This document shows positions 39,056-46,959 of a stretch of DNA of 64,000 nt, one piece after another. Under the pieces are notes generated by a model. It worked only from the letters and a program-made list of their open reading frames with translations, ran no database searches and was not told the origin of the DNA. Position numbers and translations under genes: made by a program. How positions within the stretch are numbered: the first letter of the stretch is position 1; each line of letters begins with the position of its first letter. The stretch covers positions 1,054,001 through 1,118,000 of the forward strand of contig CAVZYX010000005.1 of assembly GCA_963779645.1 (NCBI GenBank), written 5' to 3'. This DNA comes from CALMBW01 sp963779645 (GTDB lineage Bacteria > Actinomycetota > CADDZG01 > WHSQ01).

Positions 39056-39500
39056 GAAGGTTGCGCTGACCCTGGGCGTTGTGGCTCTGCTTGCAGCTTG
39101 GGTGACCGTTGCCTTCAGTGCTTCGAACATCGTTGCTTCGTCGAAAGTGATGGACCGAACCCTCGCTGTCGGTATGGCCGAGAAGAAGCCGCCTGAGTGC
39201 GACTTCTGGAGCCCAACGACCATCGTGGCTGGATCGGGCACTTTCAACGGTACTTCGGCCGCAGATCTGATCCTTGGAAGCTCGGCGGCGGACGTCGTTC
39301 GGGCGAACAACGGGGACGATTGCGTGCTCGGTGGAGCTGGCGTGGACAACCTCAGAGGCGACGATGGCAACGACATCCTTTGGGGTGGCGAGGGCAACGA
39401 CACCTTGCGCGGCGATGCGGGAACCGACGTCTGTATCGGGCAAGGAGGCAGCGACTCGTTCCACAACTCGTGCGAGTACACGTTCCAAGACAATCCTTGA
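39045..39500 (+). CDS. Secreted RTX-like calcium-binding protein
   Basis: A 151-residue protein with an N-terminal hydrophobic signal (KKVALTLGVVALLAAWVTVA) and four to five beta-roll repeats: ILGSSAADVV, LGGAGVDNLRGDDGND, WGGEGNDTLRGDAG. Cys residues near the ends (ECDFW, DDCVL, DVCIG, NSCEY) could make disulfides. It overlaps the signal peptidase stop by 11 bp, so the two are translationally linked. It resembles the product at 12440-13075 in repeat type. Confidence 0.72.
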   Translation: MLAKKVALTLGVVALLAAWVTVAFSASNIVASSKVMDRTLAVGMAEKKPPECDFWSPTTIVAGSGTFNGTSAADLILGSSAADVVRANNGDDCVLGGAGVDNLRGDDGNDILWGGEGNDTLRGDAGTDVCIGQGGSDSFHNSCEYTFQDNP

Positions 39501-39503
39501 TCC

Positions 39504-39532
39504 GTTCCTAGGACAAATCGGGACATAGGAAC
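39504..39532. terminator. Hairpin after the SipW locus
   Basis: GTTCCTA and TAGGAAC form a 7-bp stem around a 15-nt loop just after the RTX-like gene. No T-run, so a weak call. Confidence 0.35.
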
Positions 39533-39584
39533 ACCACGCGTCGCCGCCCTTTACGGATCCGCCTGGACTGCCGATACGTAAAGC

Positions 39585-40793
39585 ATGGAAACTGTTGAAG
39601 CTGTGACACACGCGCCCGAAACCACCGCGAACCGAGCTACCCGATGGATGAGAGTTGGCCAATCCAGCAACCCCGACGCCAAGCAAGCTGGATCGGAGGC
39701 AACGGTCTCCGCGATCAACGATGAGACCGCCAAGCTGTTGGTGGTCTTCTGCTCGGACTCCTACGATCTCGAAGCCCTTATGGCGGGGATCACGGGTGCC
39801 GCAGGCAGTGCCCAGATCATCGGCTGCTCGACGGCCGGCGAGATCGCGACCGATGGCCCGGTCGACGCGAGCGTCGTGGTGATCGCGCTCGGCGGAGAGG
39901 GCTTCTCGGTAAGGACCCACCACGCCGAACGCGCCTCGCAGCGCCTCCGTGAGGTCGGCGAGGAAGTGGCCGGCTGTTTGACGGACATGGAGGAACGTCC
40001 TCACCGAGTCCTGATGCTGTTGACAGACGGTTTAGCAGGTGACCAGCAGGAGATCGTCCGAGGTGCCTACGGCGTGTTGGGTGCCAGCGTGCCTCTCGTG
40101 GGTGGATGCGCCGGCGACGATCTCAAGATGGAACGAACTTTCCAGTTCCACAATGGCAAGGTTCTCAAGGATGCCGTTGTAGCCGCGGCGCTCGGTTCGG
40201 ACGCTCCGCTGGGAATCGGTGTGCATCATGGCTGGCAGAAGGTCGGTGACCCGATGCTCGTCACTAAGAGCTCCGATAACAGGGTCTACACGCTCAATGA
40301 CATGCCTGCACTCGACTTCTACCTCGAGAGGCTGGACGCACCGGAGGATGTCCGAACGGACCCAGCAGCCTTCACGCGGTTCGCGCTTACACACCCACTT
40401 GGTTTGATGCGGAGAAGTGGCGAATCGCAGGTTCGTTTCGTGGCGGAAGCCGACTTCAGCGACCGCTCGATCGGTTGTATCGCCGAAGTGCCGCAGGGAG
40501 GCATGGCGTGGTTCATGGAAGGTGACGAAGGCTCCGTCCTCGCGGCCACGGATGCGGCGTGCAGCGATGCCCTCGAAGGTCTGGGTGCGCCACCGATCGG
40601 TCTCATCGCTTTCGATTGCATCGCGCGACGCGGAGTTCTTGGTGAAGGTGGGATTAAGACCGAGATCGATCGCATCGCAACACATGCGTCTGGTGCTCCC
40701 GTAGCCGGCTTCTACACGTATGGAGAGATAGCACGTACTAGGGGGATCAGCGGATTCCACAACCAGACCCTTGTCGTCCTAGCAGTGAGCTGA
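39585..40793 (+). CDS. FIST-domain sensory protein
   Basis: A 402-residue soluble protein with FIST N (residues ~30-230) and FIST C (~235-385) domains, a ligand-sensing module thought to bind small molecules such as amino acids. IIGCSTAGEI, VLMLLTDGLAGDQQEIVRGA, VPLVGGCAGDD and the C-terminal PVAGFYTYGEIARTRGISGF are characteristic. There is no output domain; the GAF histidine kinase gene starts 11 bp downstream and probably receives its signal. Confidence 0.85.
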   Translation: METVEAVTHAPETTANRATRWMRVGQSSNPDAKQAGSEATVSAINDETAKLLVVFCSDSYDLEALMAGITGAAGSAQIIGCSTAGEIATDGPVDASVVVIALGGEGFSVRTHHAERASQRLREVGEEVAGCLTDMEERPHRVLMLLTDGLAGDQQEIVRGAYGVLGASVPLVGGCAGDDLKMERTFQFHNGKVLKDAVVAAALGSDAPLGIGVHHGWQKVGDPMLVTKSSDNRVYTLNDMPALDFYLERLDAPEDVRTDPAAFTRFALTHPLGLMRRSGESQVRFVAEADFSDRSIGCIAEVPQGGMAWFMEGDEGSVLAATDAACSDALEGLGAPPIGLIAFDCIARRGVLGEGGIKTEIDRIATHASGAPVAGFYTYGEIARTRGISGFHNQTLVVLAVS

Positions 40794-40804
40794 GGGGAAC
40801 GCTA

Positions 40805-42505
40805 TTGACCACGGTTTCCGCGGATTGGTCCACACACCAGCTGGCCGAGTTCCTCGCGGCCGTTACTTCCTATCGCGACGAACCCTCCGCGGTTCGAGGC
40901 GCGGTTGAGCGCGCGGCCGAAGCCTTCGAAGCTGAGGTGGGCGCGATCGTGGCGCGAGGTGTGGTCGAGGCGTCGGTAGGTTTTGGAGTCCAAGAGAGAC
41001 CCGATGGTGTGTTGTTGTCGATGGAGGCCGGGGAGCATCGTGACCTGACCGTCACAGGGATCGGCGTCTGCCAGGCCGTAGCCGTCCCCATCGAAGATGA
41101 TGACCATCCTGCGCTTTTTGTCTTGGGCCGTTCGGGGGACGATCCGTTCTCTCGGGACGAGGAAGCTCTTCTTCGAGCGATGGGACGAGCGTTAACCATG
41201 GCTCGGAAGATGCTTCGCATGCTCGATGTGGAGCGAACGTTGCGCGAACGCAGCGAGCAGCAGACTGCCGAGAACAGCGCCCTCCTAACCTCGCTGATGG
41301 AACGTCAGCAACTTCTAGAGCGACTATCGAGGATCCAGGCTTCGATCTCGCACAGGAAGCCGTTGCAAGAGGTTCTCGACGCGATCACCCAAGGCGCGGT
41401 TGATCTTCTCGGGAGTGAAGTGGTCGGCTTAAGGCTGATCGACCCCGACGACCCCGCGTACATGATCACCCTGTCATCAGCGGGTGTTAGCCCCGAAGAG
41501 TTGAACGCTATTCACCGGATCGGAGTCGGCGAAGGTGCCGGGGGCCGTGCGGTGTCCGAAGATAGCCTGATCGTCATCGAGCACTACGACGACGATCCCA
41601 ACGGTCTATCCGTGTTCCGCGAAGCACAACTGCAAACCGCGATGGCTGCGCCGGTGCACGAGAACGGTGAACCGATCGGGAGCCTTGTCGTTGCTTCCTA
41701 CAAGCAAGGGCGCAGGTACTCCGAGGAAGAGAAAGCGGCCCTTATCTCGTTCGCCGAGCACTGCAGCATCGCCTTGACCGATGCCAAAACCGTTGAAGCG
41801 ATGCGAGAGGCCGAAAGAGCCAAGGATCTATTCCTCGCGATGGTTTCTCACGAACTCAAGACACCTCTGACGGTGATCATGGGAACACTGCGAACGATGG
41901 AGCGATTCGGTGAATCTCTCGAACGCGACGAGAGGATGGCCATGCTGAGCGCTGCCTACGAGCGCGGCCGGGACCTACAGCGCCTCATCGACCGTCTTTT
42001 GCAGGGAGCGAGCGCAGAACTGGCCGAGGTTGAGAGGGAAGTGTTCCTGCCCGACATGGTTAACGAGGCGGTTCGTGGGTTCGAACACAGCTTCCGAGTG
42101 AACGTGCATGAGATACCGGACGTGGCGCTTGAGATCAATGCCGCCGCCGTTCATCGTTTGATAGGGATATTGATCGAGAACGCCCTTGCACATTCCGAAC
42201 CGTCTTCGCCGATCCGCGTCGGGGTTGGTCTCTCAGAGAGTGAGGTCGCATTCTGGGTAGAGAACGAGGGATGCCTCCCCGATGGTGACGTCGAGGACCT
42301 CTTCCAACCGTTCCACCGCGGAGCAGAGGCACGTTCTTCCGGAGTCGGCCTAGGTCTCTATATCGCCACAAGGATCGCTGCATCGATGGGCGGAACGCTT
42401 ACTGCTTCCTCAGAGGATGGAGACGTCAGGTTCACCCTCAGCGTTCGCCTCCACAGGAGCTCCTTCATGTCGCTGTCAAGCGAGATCGAATCCGAATTCA
42501 TCTGA
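40805..42505 (+). CDS. Cytoplasmic GAF-GAF histidine kinase
   Basis: A 566-residue sensor kinase without membrane helices. A GAF-like region at ~15-135, a coiled coil at ~140-185 and a second GAF at ~185-335 precede a HisKA domain with the phosphoacceptor His in MVSHELKTPLTVIMGTLRTM and an HATPase domain with N-box LIENALAHSEPSSPI and G-box GVGLGLYIATRIAASMGG. Start is TTG 40805 with GGGGA upstream. No response regulator is adjacent, so its partner lies elsewhere. The preceding FIST protein is a likely sensory partner. Confidence 0.86.
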   Translation: MTTVSADWSTHQLAEFLAAVTSYRDEPSAVRGAVERAAEAFEAEVGAIVARGVVEASVGFGVQERPDGVLLSMEAGEHRDLTVTGIGVCQAVAVPIEDDDHPALFVLGRSGDDPFSRDEEALLRAMGRALTMARKMLRMLDVERTLRERSEQQTAENSALLTSLMERQQLLERLSRIQASISHRKPLQEVLDAITQGAVDLLGSEVVGLRLIDPDDPAYMITLSSAGVSPEELNAIHRIGVGEGAGGRAVSEDSLIVIEHYDDDPNGLSVFREAQLQTAMAAPVHENGEPIGSLVVASYKQGRRYSEEEKAALISFAEHCSIALTDAKTVEAMREAERAKDLFLAMVSHELKTPLTVIMGTLRTMERFGESLERDERMAMLSAAYERGRDLQRLIDRLLQGASAELAEVEREVFLPDMVNEAVRGFEHSFRVNVHEIPDVALEINAAAVHRLIGILIENALAHSEPSSPIRVGVGLSESEVAFWVENEGCLPDGDVEDLFQPFHRGAEARSSGVGLGLYIATRIAASMGGTLTASSEDGDVRFTLSVRLHRSSFMSLSSEIESEFI

Positions 42506-42512
42506 TCCACCG

Positions 42513-42556
42513 CTAGCCCCTTTCTTTTGCGGTTCAACCTCGGAAATCGGGGCTAG
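42513..42556. terminator. Hairpin between convergent histidine kinase and AbiEi-DUF559 genes
   Basis: CTAGCCCC and GGGGCTAG form an 8-bp stem around a 28-nt loop that contains a T-rich run; the right arm covers the stop codon of the minus-strand gene. Confidence 0.4.
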
Positions 42557-43461
42557 ATCGCCAAAGAAGAAGCAAGCGCGGCCTTGATATCTCGTTCAAC
42601 TTCTTCTGGTCGACAGACGATGTCTTCCCAACTGAAGTAGAGGATCGTCCAACCCATCAAGGTTAGGTCGCGATGTCGCGCTAGGTCGGGGCCGACTCGC
42701 CCCGTGCCGTGCCAGCTACGACTGTGGCATTCGATCCCGACTCGCACTTCGGCGACGCCGAAGTCCAAGAGGTAGCGTTTGCGGCCGAGAACTTCAAGAT
42801 TCGGAACGAAGCGATGGGATGAGATGCGTCGGATGATGCGAAGCATCTTCGTTTCCATCACGCTTCTGACCTTCTGATCGTCAGGGTCCCTCAAAGCAAT
42901 GAGCATTCTGAAAGCCTTGACGCCTCGCCGACCCTTACCGCTGTTCGCTTCTGCTTCTTGGACCAACTTCTTTGTCGACGTTAGTCCCCGCCGAAGAGCG
43001 TCATCCATCGCTATTCCCACACTGGTGATCTGGTGCGTGGTGCACGCATCAAGGAGAGCCCGTTCGATGCTCGTGGTTCTCATGCCCGAATGAGGGCGAG
43101 AAGGGATGCGGCTTGTTGGAAGACGTCTGGTTTTCACGACTTCGCATCGCTTTGTGCTTGCGACGTACAGGTCGGGAATCGGGGAGTCGAACCCCTCGAT
43201 CCCCCTGAGGGCCAAGGCTGATGCTCCAGTGATGAGGGCACCTTCACCTCCCCAAAGGAAGGCCGCCCGAAGGTCTCCCTGCCATGTCTTCGGGTAACCC
43301 GCTACGCGGTAAACGCCTGCGAAAACCGGGATTAGAAGACCAGCGGCGATCTTGCGATCGATGCTCTTGTCCGTTAGTCCAGCGTCACGAAGTTCCGTGC
43401 GAGTGGTGATTCCGTCTTGAGTCTCAGCCCTGTTTGCCAGATCGATATCACTGATGGTCAT
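42553..43461 (-). CDS. AbiEi-like N-terminal domain fused to DUF559 (endonuclease-fold) protein
   Basis: A 302-residue protein. The N-terminal ~170 residues are an AbiEi-type winged-helix region: TRTELRDAGLTDKSIDRKIA, LLIPVFAGVYRVAG and SIERALLDACTTH. The C-terminal ~110 residues resemble DUF559, a Vsr-like endonuclease fold, with YLLDFGVAEVRVGIECHSRS and LTLMGWTILYFSWEDIV. No AbiEii nucleotidyltransferase toxin is next to it, so it is not an evident complete type IV toxin-antitoxin pair. Such orphans are common in actinobacteria; role unknown. ATG 43461 is 22 bp from the divergent FKBP start. Confidence 0.75.
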   Translation of the reverse strand: MTISDIDLANRAETQDGITTRTELRDAGLTDKSIDRKIAAGLLIPVFAGVYRVAGYPKTWQGDLRAAFLWGGEGALITGASALALRGIEGFDSPIPDLYVASTKRCEVVKTRRLPTSRIPSRPHSGMRTTSIERALLDACTTHQITSVGIAMDDALRRGLTSTKKLVQEAEANSGKGRRGVKAFRMLIALRDPDDQKVRSVMETKMLRIIRRISSHRFVPNLEVLGRKRYLLDFGVAEVRVGIECHSRSWHGTGRVGPDLARHRDLTLMGWTILYFSWEDIVCRPEEVERDIKAALASSLAI

Positions 43462-43471
43462 GGGTGTCGGC

Positions 43472-43477
43472 TAGTCT
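43472..43477 (+). promoter_or_regulatory. -10 element for leaderless FKBP transcript
   Basis: TAGTCT with 6 nt to the ATG at 43484. Confidence 0.5.
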
Positions 43478-43483
43478 TCGGGC

Positions 43484-43981
43484 ATGGCTAAAAACAAGAG
43501 GTGGCTCGTTCTGTTCGTCGTTGGTTTGATGGCGCTCGCGGCTTGCGGTGAAGAGGGCGGTAGCGAAGATAGTGGCGGAGAAGATGTGGATGCGGGAGCC
43601 CAGAGTGGCGACTGCTTCGAGGAGGAGACGACAACGGACTCGGGACTCATCATCAAAGATAGCGAATGCGGTGACGGAAAAACTGCCGAGGCGGGGATGC
43701 TCGTGACCGTTCATTACGTGGGCACGCTCGAAGACGGCACCCCGTTCGACTCCTCGCGCGATCGAGGAGAGCCTTTCGAGTTCGTACTTGGAACCTCGAG
43801 CGTTATCCAGGGCTGGGACGAAGGTGTGGCCGGCATGCAGGTCGGAGGCATCCGAACCCTGACGATCCCACCGGAGCTTGGCTACGGAGCGGCCGGAGCG
43901 GGTGGCGTCATCCCGCCGAACGCAACGCTCGTCTTCGAGATCGAACTACTCGAGGTTGGCCAAGTCAGCCCAGCGGGTTAG
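43484..43981 (+). CDS. FKBP-type peptidyl-prolyl isomerase lipoprotein
   Basis: A 165-residue lipoprotein: signal KNKRWLVLFVVGLMALAAC gives a lipobox Cys near residue 21, then an acidic linker of ~45 residues and one FKBP domain (residues ~65-160). VTVHYVGTLEDGTPFDSSRD, VIQGWDEGVAGMQVGG and IPPELGYGAAGAGGVIPPN are the FK506-site motifs. It should fold exported proteins at the outer face of the membrane. Convergent with the mannosyltransferase gene. Confidence 0.9.
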   Translation: MAKNKRWLVLFVVGLMALAACGEEGGSEDSGGEDVDAGAQSGDCFEEETTTDSGLIIKDSECGDGKTAEAGMLVTVHYVGTLEDGTPFDSSRDRGEPFEFVLGTSSVIQGWDEGVAGMQVGGIRTLTIPPELGYGAAGAGGVIPPNATLVFEIELLEVGQVSPAG

Positions 43982-43993
43982 GGCAGGCCACAG

Positions 43994-45532
43994 CTAGATC
44001 CAGCACCATCCCAACGGAGGAAGCGAGGAATTGTCTTGCGTTTCCGACGTGGTTTCGCGTGGCTCCCCGTTTTCGGTGATCGTGACGGTCGTGGTCACGG
44101 TCGCACCGGGTGGCTTGTTGCAGTTGTCGAAGACCCAGATGCGCTTCTGCCAGTGAGGCTGCGGGATGGACTTCTTTGTTAGCAACGGGTAATAGAAGGC
44201 GAAGACTGCGACCGCGCCCGTTGCGAACAGAGCTGTCGCCGTCTTGCCCTCCCACGTGTCCGCGATCCTCTCCATCCAGTAGACGAGGGCCAGGATCATG
44301 AATGGCACCGTGGGCAGTAGATAGAAGAGGAAAACCGCGGGTCGCTCGGCCCCCGGCACGAGCCATGGCCCGTAGGTGAACACGATGCCTGCGAGGATCA
44401 AGCCCTCTGGGCTTCTGTAGTTGCGCCGCGCCACCCACACGATCCCGAGGCCGAGGATCGCGATGATCGACGCCCACCACACCAACGGACTGCCCGTCGC
44501 GAAGATCTCCGAATAGTTCCCCTCAGGGGTTGCTGGTGTGCAGTTCGCCCCCGAACAGAAGAAGTAGGACACCGGCCGCTTGATCAGTATCCATGTCCAG
44601 GGCGGCGATGCGTATCCGTGAGTTGCTTCAAGTTGGGTGTGGAAGTTCCACATGTACTCGTGATGATCGAGGAAGGCTCGGCCCCATGACCCTTCAGAGA
44701 ATGGAGAGGCCAGTAGCTTTCCCTGAAACTGACCCGCGAACGAAACGACATAGATAACGATGGGGAGCGCAACCAACCAGAGGGCGATCGATGCTGCCTC
44801 TTCTTTGACTGTGGTCCAGAAAGCACGCATGCGGGGTCCGTGTCGTGATGCCGTTTCCCACGCGACCGTTAGAAGGACGGCTATCAGCAGGTAGAAGCCA
44901 CCCGTCCATTTCGTGGCGACGGTCAGCCCCGCCCCCGCTCCAACCGCGATCCTCCACGGTCTATCGAAGATCCCGCGAGACCGCGTTTCGGATCCATCCG
45001 CTCCGAGGATCCGGTCGCGATCCAGCAGCAGAAAGAGCAACGTCGCAAGACCGAACATCGGCACGAAGATGTCGAGCATCGAGGTTCGGGACTGAACGAA
45101 ATGAAGAGGGTCGATAGCGAGCAAGCCCGAAGCCATAGCTGCCCACTTCCACGATCCGAAGATCTTTCGGGCGATGAGATACATCAACAGGACCGTCAAA
45201 GTGCCACCGATCGCGGGTACGAAGCGCCACCCGAACGAATCGAAACCGAATGCCTTGATGCCGATCCCTATGAGCCACTTGCCGACCGGAGGGTGAACCT
45301 CGGCTTGATTGCCGTCGACTTCGCAGGGGTCGACGTCATTGAGCACGTAGAAGCAGGAATCCTTCGCGTAGTAGATCTCGTCGAAGATCATGTCCGGCGG
45401 GTCCGAGAGGGAAGCGAACCGCAGCACGCTGGTCAAAAGCAGAAGAACTAAGAGCGCGATCCAGTCGGCGTTCTTCCACGCCCGCTTCGCTACCGACGTC
45501 GTTGGTGCGATCTCCTGAGGTTCTTCCGTCAC
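43994..45532 (-). CDS. Protein O-mannosyltransferase (GT39/PMT family)
   Basis: A 512-residue multipass membrane enzyme that moves mannose from polyprenyl-phosphate-mannose to Ser/Thr of exported proteins. The N-terminal catalytic loop has PPDMIFDEIYYAKDSCFYV (family D-E) and EVHPPVGKWLIGIGIKAFG; later FVQSRTSMLDIFVPMF and the C-terminal YLLPTVPFMILALVYWMERI are typical. Actinobacterial order (pmt divergent from rsmI) is conserved. The frame is open to 45700, but GTG 45532 begins the protein without overlapping rsmI. The C-terminal ~40 residues are a Thr-rich non-membrane extension. Confidence 0.88.
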   Translation of the reverse strand: MTEEPQEIAPTTSVAKRAWKNADWIALLVLLLLTSVLRFASLSDPPDMIFDEIYYAKDSCFYVLNDVDPCEVDGNQAEVHPPVGKWLIGIGIKAFGFDSFGWRFVPAIGGTLTVLLMYLIARKIFGSWKWAAMASGLLAIDPLHFVQSRTSMLDIFVPMFGLATLLFLLLDRDRILGADGSETRSRGIFDRPWRIAVGAGAGLTVATKWTGGFYLLIAVLLTVAWETASRHGPRMRAFWTTVKEEAASIALWLVALPIVIYVVSFAGQFQGKLLASPFSEGSWGRAFLDHHEYMWNFHTQLEATHGYASPPWTWILIKRPVSYFFCSGANCTPATPEGNYSEIFATGSPLVWWASIIAILGLGIVWVARRNYRSPEGLILAGIVFTYGPWLVPGAERPAVFLFYLLPTVPFMILALVYWMERIADTWEGKTATALFATGAVAVFAFYYPLLTKKSIPQPHWQKRIWVFDNCNKPPGATVTTTVTITENGEPRETTSETQDNSSLPPLGWCWI

Positions 45533-45549
45533 AGTGGAGCCAGCATAGT

Positions 45550-45555
45550 TAGTCT
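45550..45555 (+). promoter_or_regulatory. -10 element for leaderless rsmI transcript
   Basis: TAGTCT with 7 nt to the ATG at 45563. Confidence 0.5.
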
Positions 45556-45562
45556 CATCACC

Positions 45563-46399
45563 ATGCCCGGGAAATTGGTCCTCTGCGCAACTCCCATCGG
45601 GAACCTGGAGGACATGTCTCCTCGAGCGATCGATGCCCTTCGGATGGCCGATGTGATCGCCTGCGAGGACACGCGGCGCACTCGCAAGCTCTTGAGCCAT
45701 TTCGGGGTCCCGACCCCCGACCTCAGCGTTTACAACGAAGTCACGGAGAAGAGGCGATCCGCAGAACTCGTTGAGGTTGTTGCTGCTGGCCGGACGGTGG
45801 TTCTCGTCAGCGACGCCGGGATGCCGGCACTCTCTGACCCAGGTTTCAGATTGGTGAAGGCGTGCTCCGACCGAGGATTGAAGGTCGAGATCGTGCCGGG
45901 ACCGAATGCGGCCGTAACCGCGCTCGCTATCTCTGGCCTACCGCCGGGCCGATTCGTCTTCGAAGGTTTCCTGCCGCGGAGATCATCGGAACGAAAGAGG
46001 CACCTTGAGGATCTCGCCGACGAGCCGCGCACGCTGGTTTTCTACGAGTCACCACATCGGATCCAGGGTTTCTTCGAAGATGCCGCCAGTGTGTTGGGCG
46101 AGGATCGTGCTGCTGTTCTTGTCCGGGAACTAACCAAGATGCACGAAGAGGTCCGGCGCGGAAACTTGGCAGAGTTGAGGGGGTCCGTTATCGATCAGCC
46201 ACCCAAGGGCGAGATGGTGGTGGTCATCCAGGGCGCTATCGCCGAGCCGAACCTCGACATCGGTCCCGCTGAACTTGCCTCAGCGGCCCGGACCCTGATG
46301 GATCAAGGTGTGCCACGCTCCGAGGCGTTACAACAGGTGGCGAAGGAGCTCGGTGTGCCGAAGCGGAGAGTCTTCGATGCCCTGTTGGAGGAAAAATAA
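45563..46399 (+). CDS. rsmI: 16S rRNA (cytidine(1402)-2'-O)-methyltransferase
   Basis: A 278-residue RsmI, methylating C1402 of 16S rRNA in the P site. LCATPIGNLEDMSPRAIDAL, DVIACEDTRRTRKLLSHFG, VLVSDAGMPALSDPGFRLV and GPNAAVTALAISGLPPGRFV are the family blocks; the tail QQVAKELGVPKRRVFDALLE is the usual small helical domain. ATG 45563 follows TAGTCT at 7 nt. It is divergent from pmt and convergent with abrB. Confidence 0.94.
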   Translation: MPGKLVLCATPIGNLEDMSPRAIDALRMADVIACEDTRRTRKLLSHFGVPTPDLSVYNEVTEKRRSAELVEVVAAGRTVVLVSDAGMPALSDPGFRLVKACSDRGLKVEIVPGPNAAVTALAISGLPPGRFVFEGFLPRRSSERKRHLEDLADEPRTLVFYESPHRIQGFFEDAASVLGEDRAAVLVRELTKMHEEVRRGNLAELRGSVIDQPPKGEMVVVIQGAIAEPNLDIGPAELASAARTLMDQGVPRSEALQQVAKELGVPKRRVFDALLEEK

Positions 46400-46420
46400 G
46401 AGGCCCCCGAAGGGGCCTCT
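46400..46420 (-). terminator. Intrinsic terminator of abrB (and rsmI)
   Basis: GAGGCCCC-CGAA-GGGGCCTC hairpin; on the minus strand it is followed by TTATTTTTCC, a good U-run for abrB. On the plus side there is no T-run. Confidence 0.7.
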
Positions 46421-46442
46421 CTGTGATCTAGAAACAGCGGCG

Positions 46443-46733
46443 TTAGGAAGCTCCTACCGTCTCTGTGTCCGGGAGCCTTACCTCGATCCGGCCCATCTTG
46501 CCGAGCTCGCCCGCACATGTCTCGCAGACCCACCGATCGCGGAACTCGATCGTCGGAGTCTCGTTCTGGCAGAACAAACAGGTGTCCGTGCGCTTCTGAA
46601 GGATGATCTGCTCGCCCTGAACGCTGATGTCGAGTTGATCGCCCTCGCGGATCCCGAATACCTTGCGAAGCTCGGACGGCAAGACGATGCGTCCCAGCTC
46701 ATCGATCTTCCGAACCACCCCGGTTGATTTCAT
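46443..46733 (-). CDS. AbrB/SpoVT-type DNA-binding protein with C-terminal zinc-ribbon Cys motif
   Basis: A 96-residue transition-state-type regulator. The swapped-hairpin AbrB domain (MKSTGVVRKIDELGRIVLPS, then FGIREGDQLDIS) fills residues 1-50. The rest has CLFCQ and CETC, a four-Cys zinc-ribbon candidate in place of the normal AbrB C-domain. ATG 46733 has GAGGG upstream and a promoter with TTGACT and GATACT lies ~85 bp further. Placement between rsmI and metG recalls Bacillus abrB. Likely a global or autoregulating repressor (inference). Confidence 0.85.
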   Translation of the reverse strand: MKSTGVVRKIDELGRIVLPSELRKVFGIREGDQLDISVQGEQIILQKRTDTCLFCQNETPTIEFRDRWVCETCAGELGKMGRIEVRLPDTETVGAS

Positions 46734-46788
46734 CCCAGCCCTCTTTCCTTTGCCCTTAAAAGGCGTGCCCTTTGGCCCCCTCCGGCCC

Positions 46789-46806
46789 TATCTCTCCCTG
46801 GAGATA
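46789..46806. promoter_or_regulatory. Palindrome in the abrB 5' region, possible operator
   Basis: TATCTC-TCCCTG-GAGATA lies between the abrB -10 and its start codon. It could be an autoregulatory site or an RNA hairpin. Confidence 0.35.
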
Positions 46807-46816
46807 CCTGGTAAGT

Positions 46817-46844
46817 AGTATCCCCGAGCAGGGTAAAAAGTCAA
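46817..46844 (-). promoter_or_regulatory. Sigma-70-like promoter of abrB
   Basis: On the minus strand, TTGACT (46844-46839), a 16-nt spacer and GATACT (46822-46817). It leaves an 83-nt leader, in contrast to the leaderless genes nearby. Confidence 0.5.
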
Positions 46845-46959
46845 ACATTTCCTGGTCAAATCGGTCTTTGGTCTCAGTCTTTCACTTTTAGCACACGCCG
46901 GTGGGCGCCATCCACCCCCGTATCCTTGGGCACTTACTTCAACGGGAAAGGGACCCTCG

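Noticed and set aside
38757..40004. 415-codon minus-strand ORF
   Set aside because: Antisense to the signal peptidase, RTX-like and FIST genes and without family similarity.
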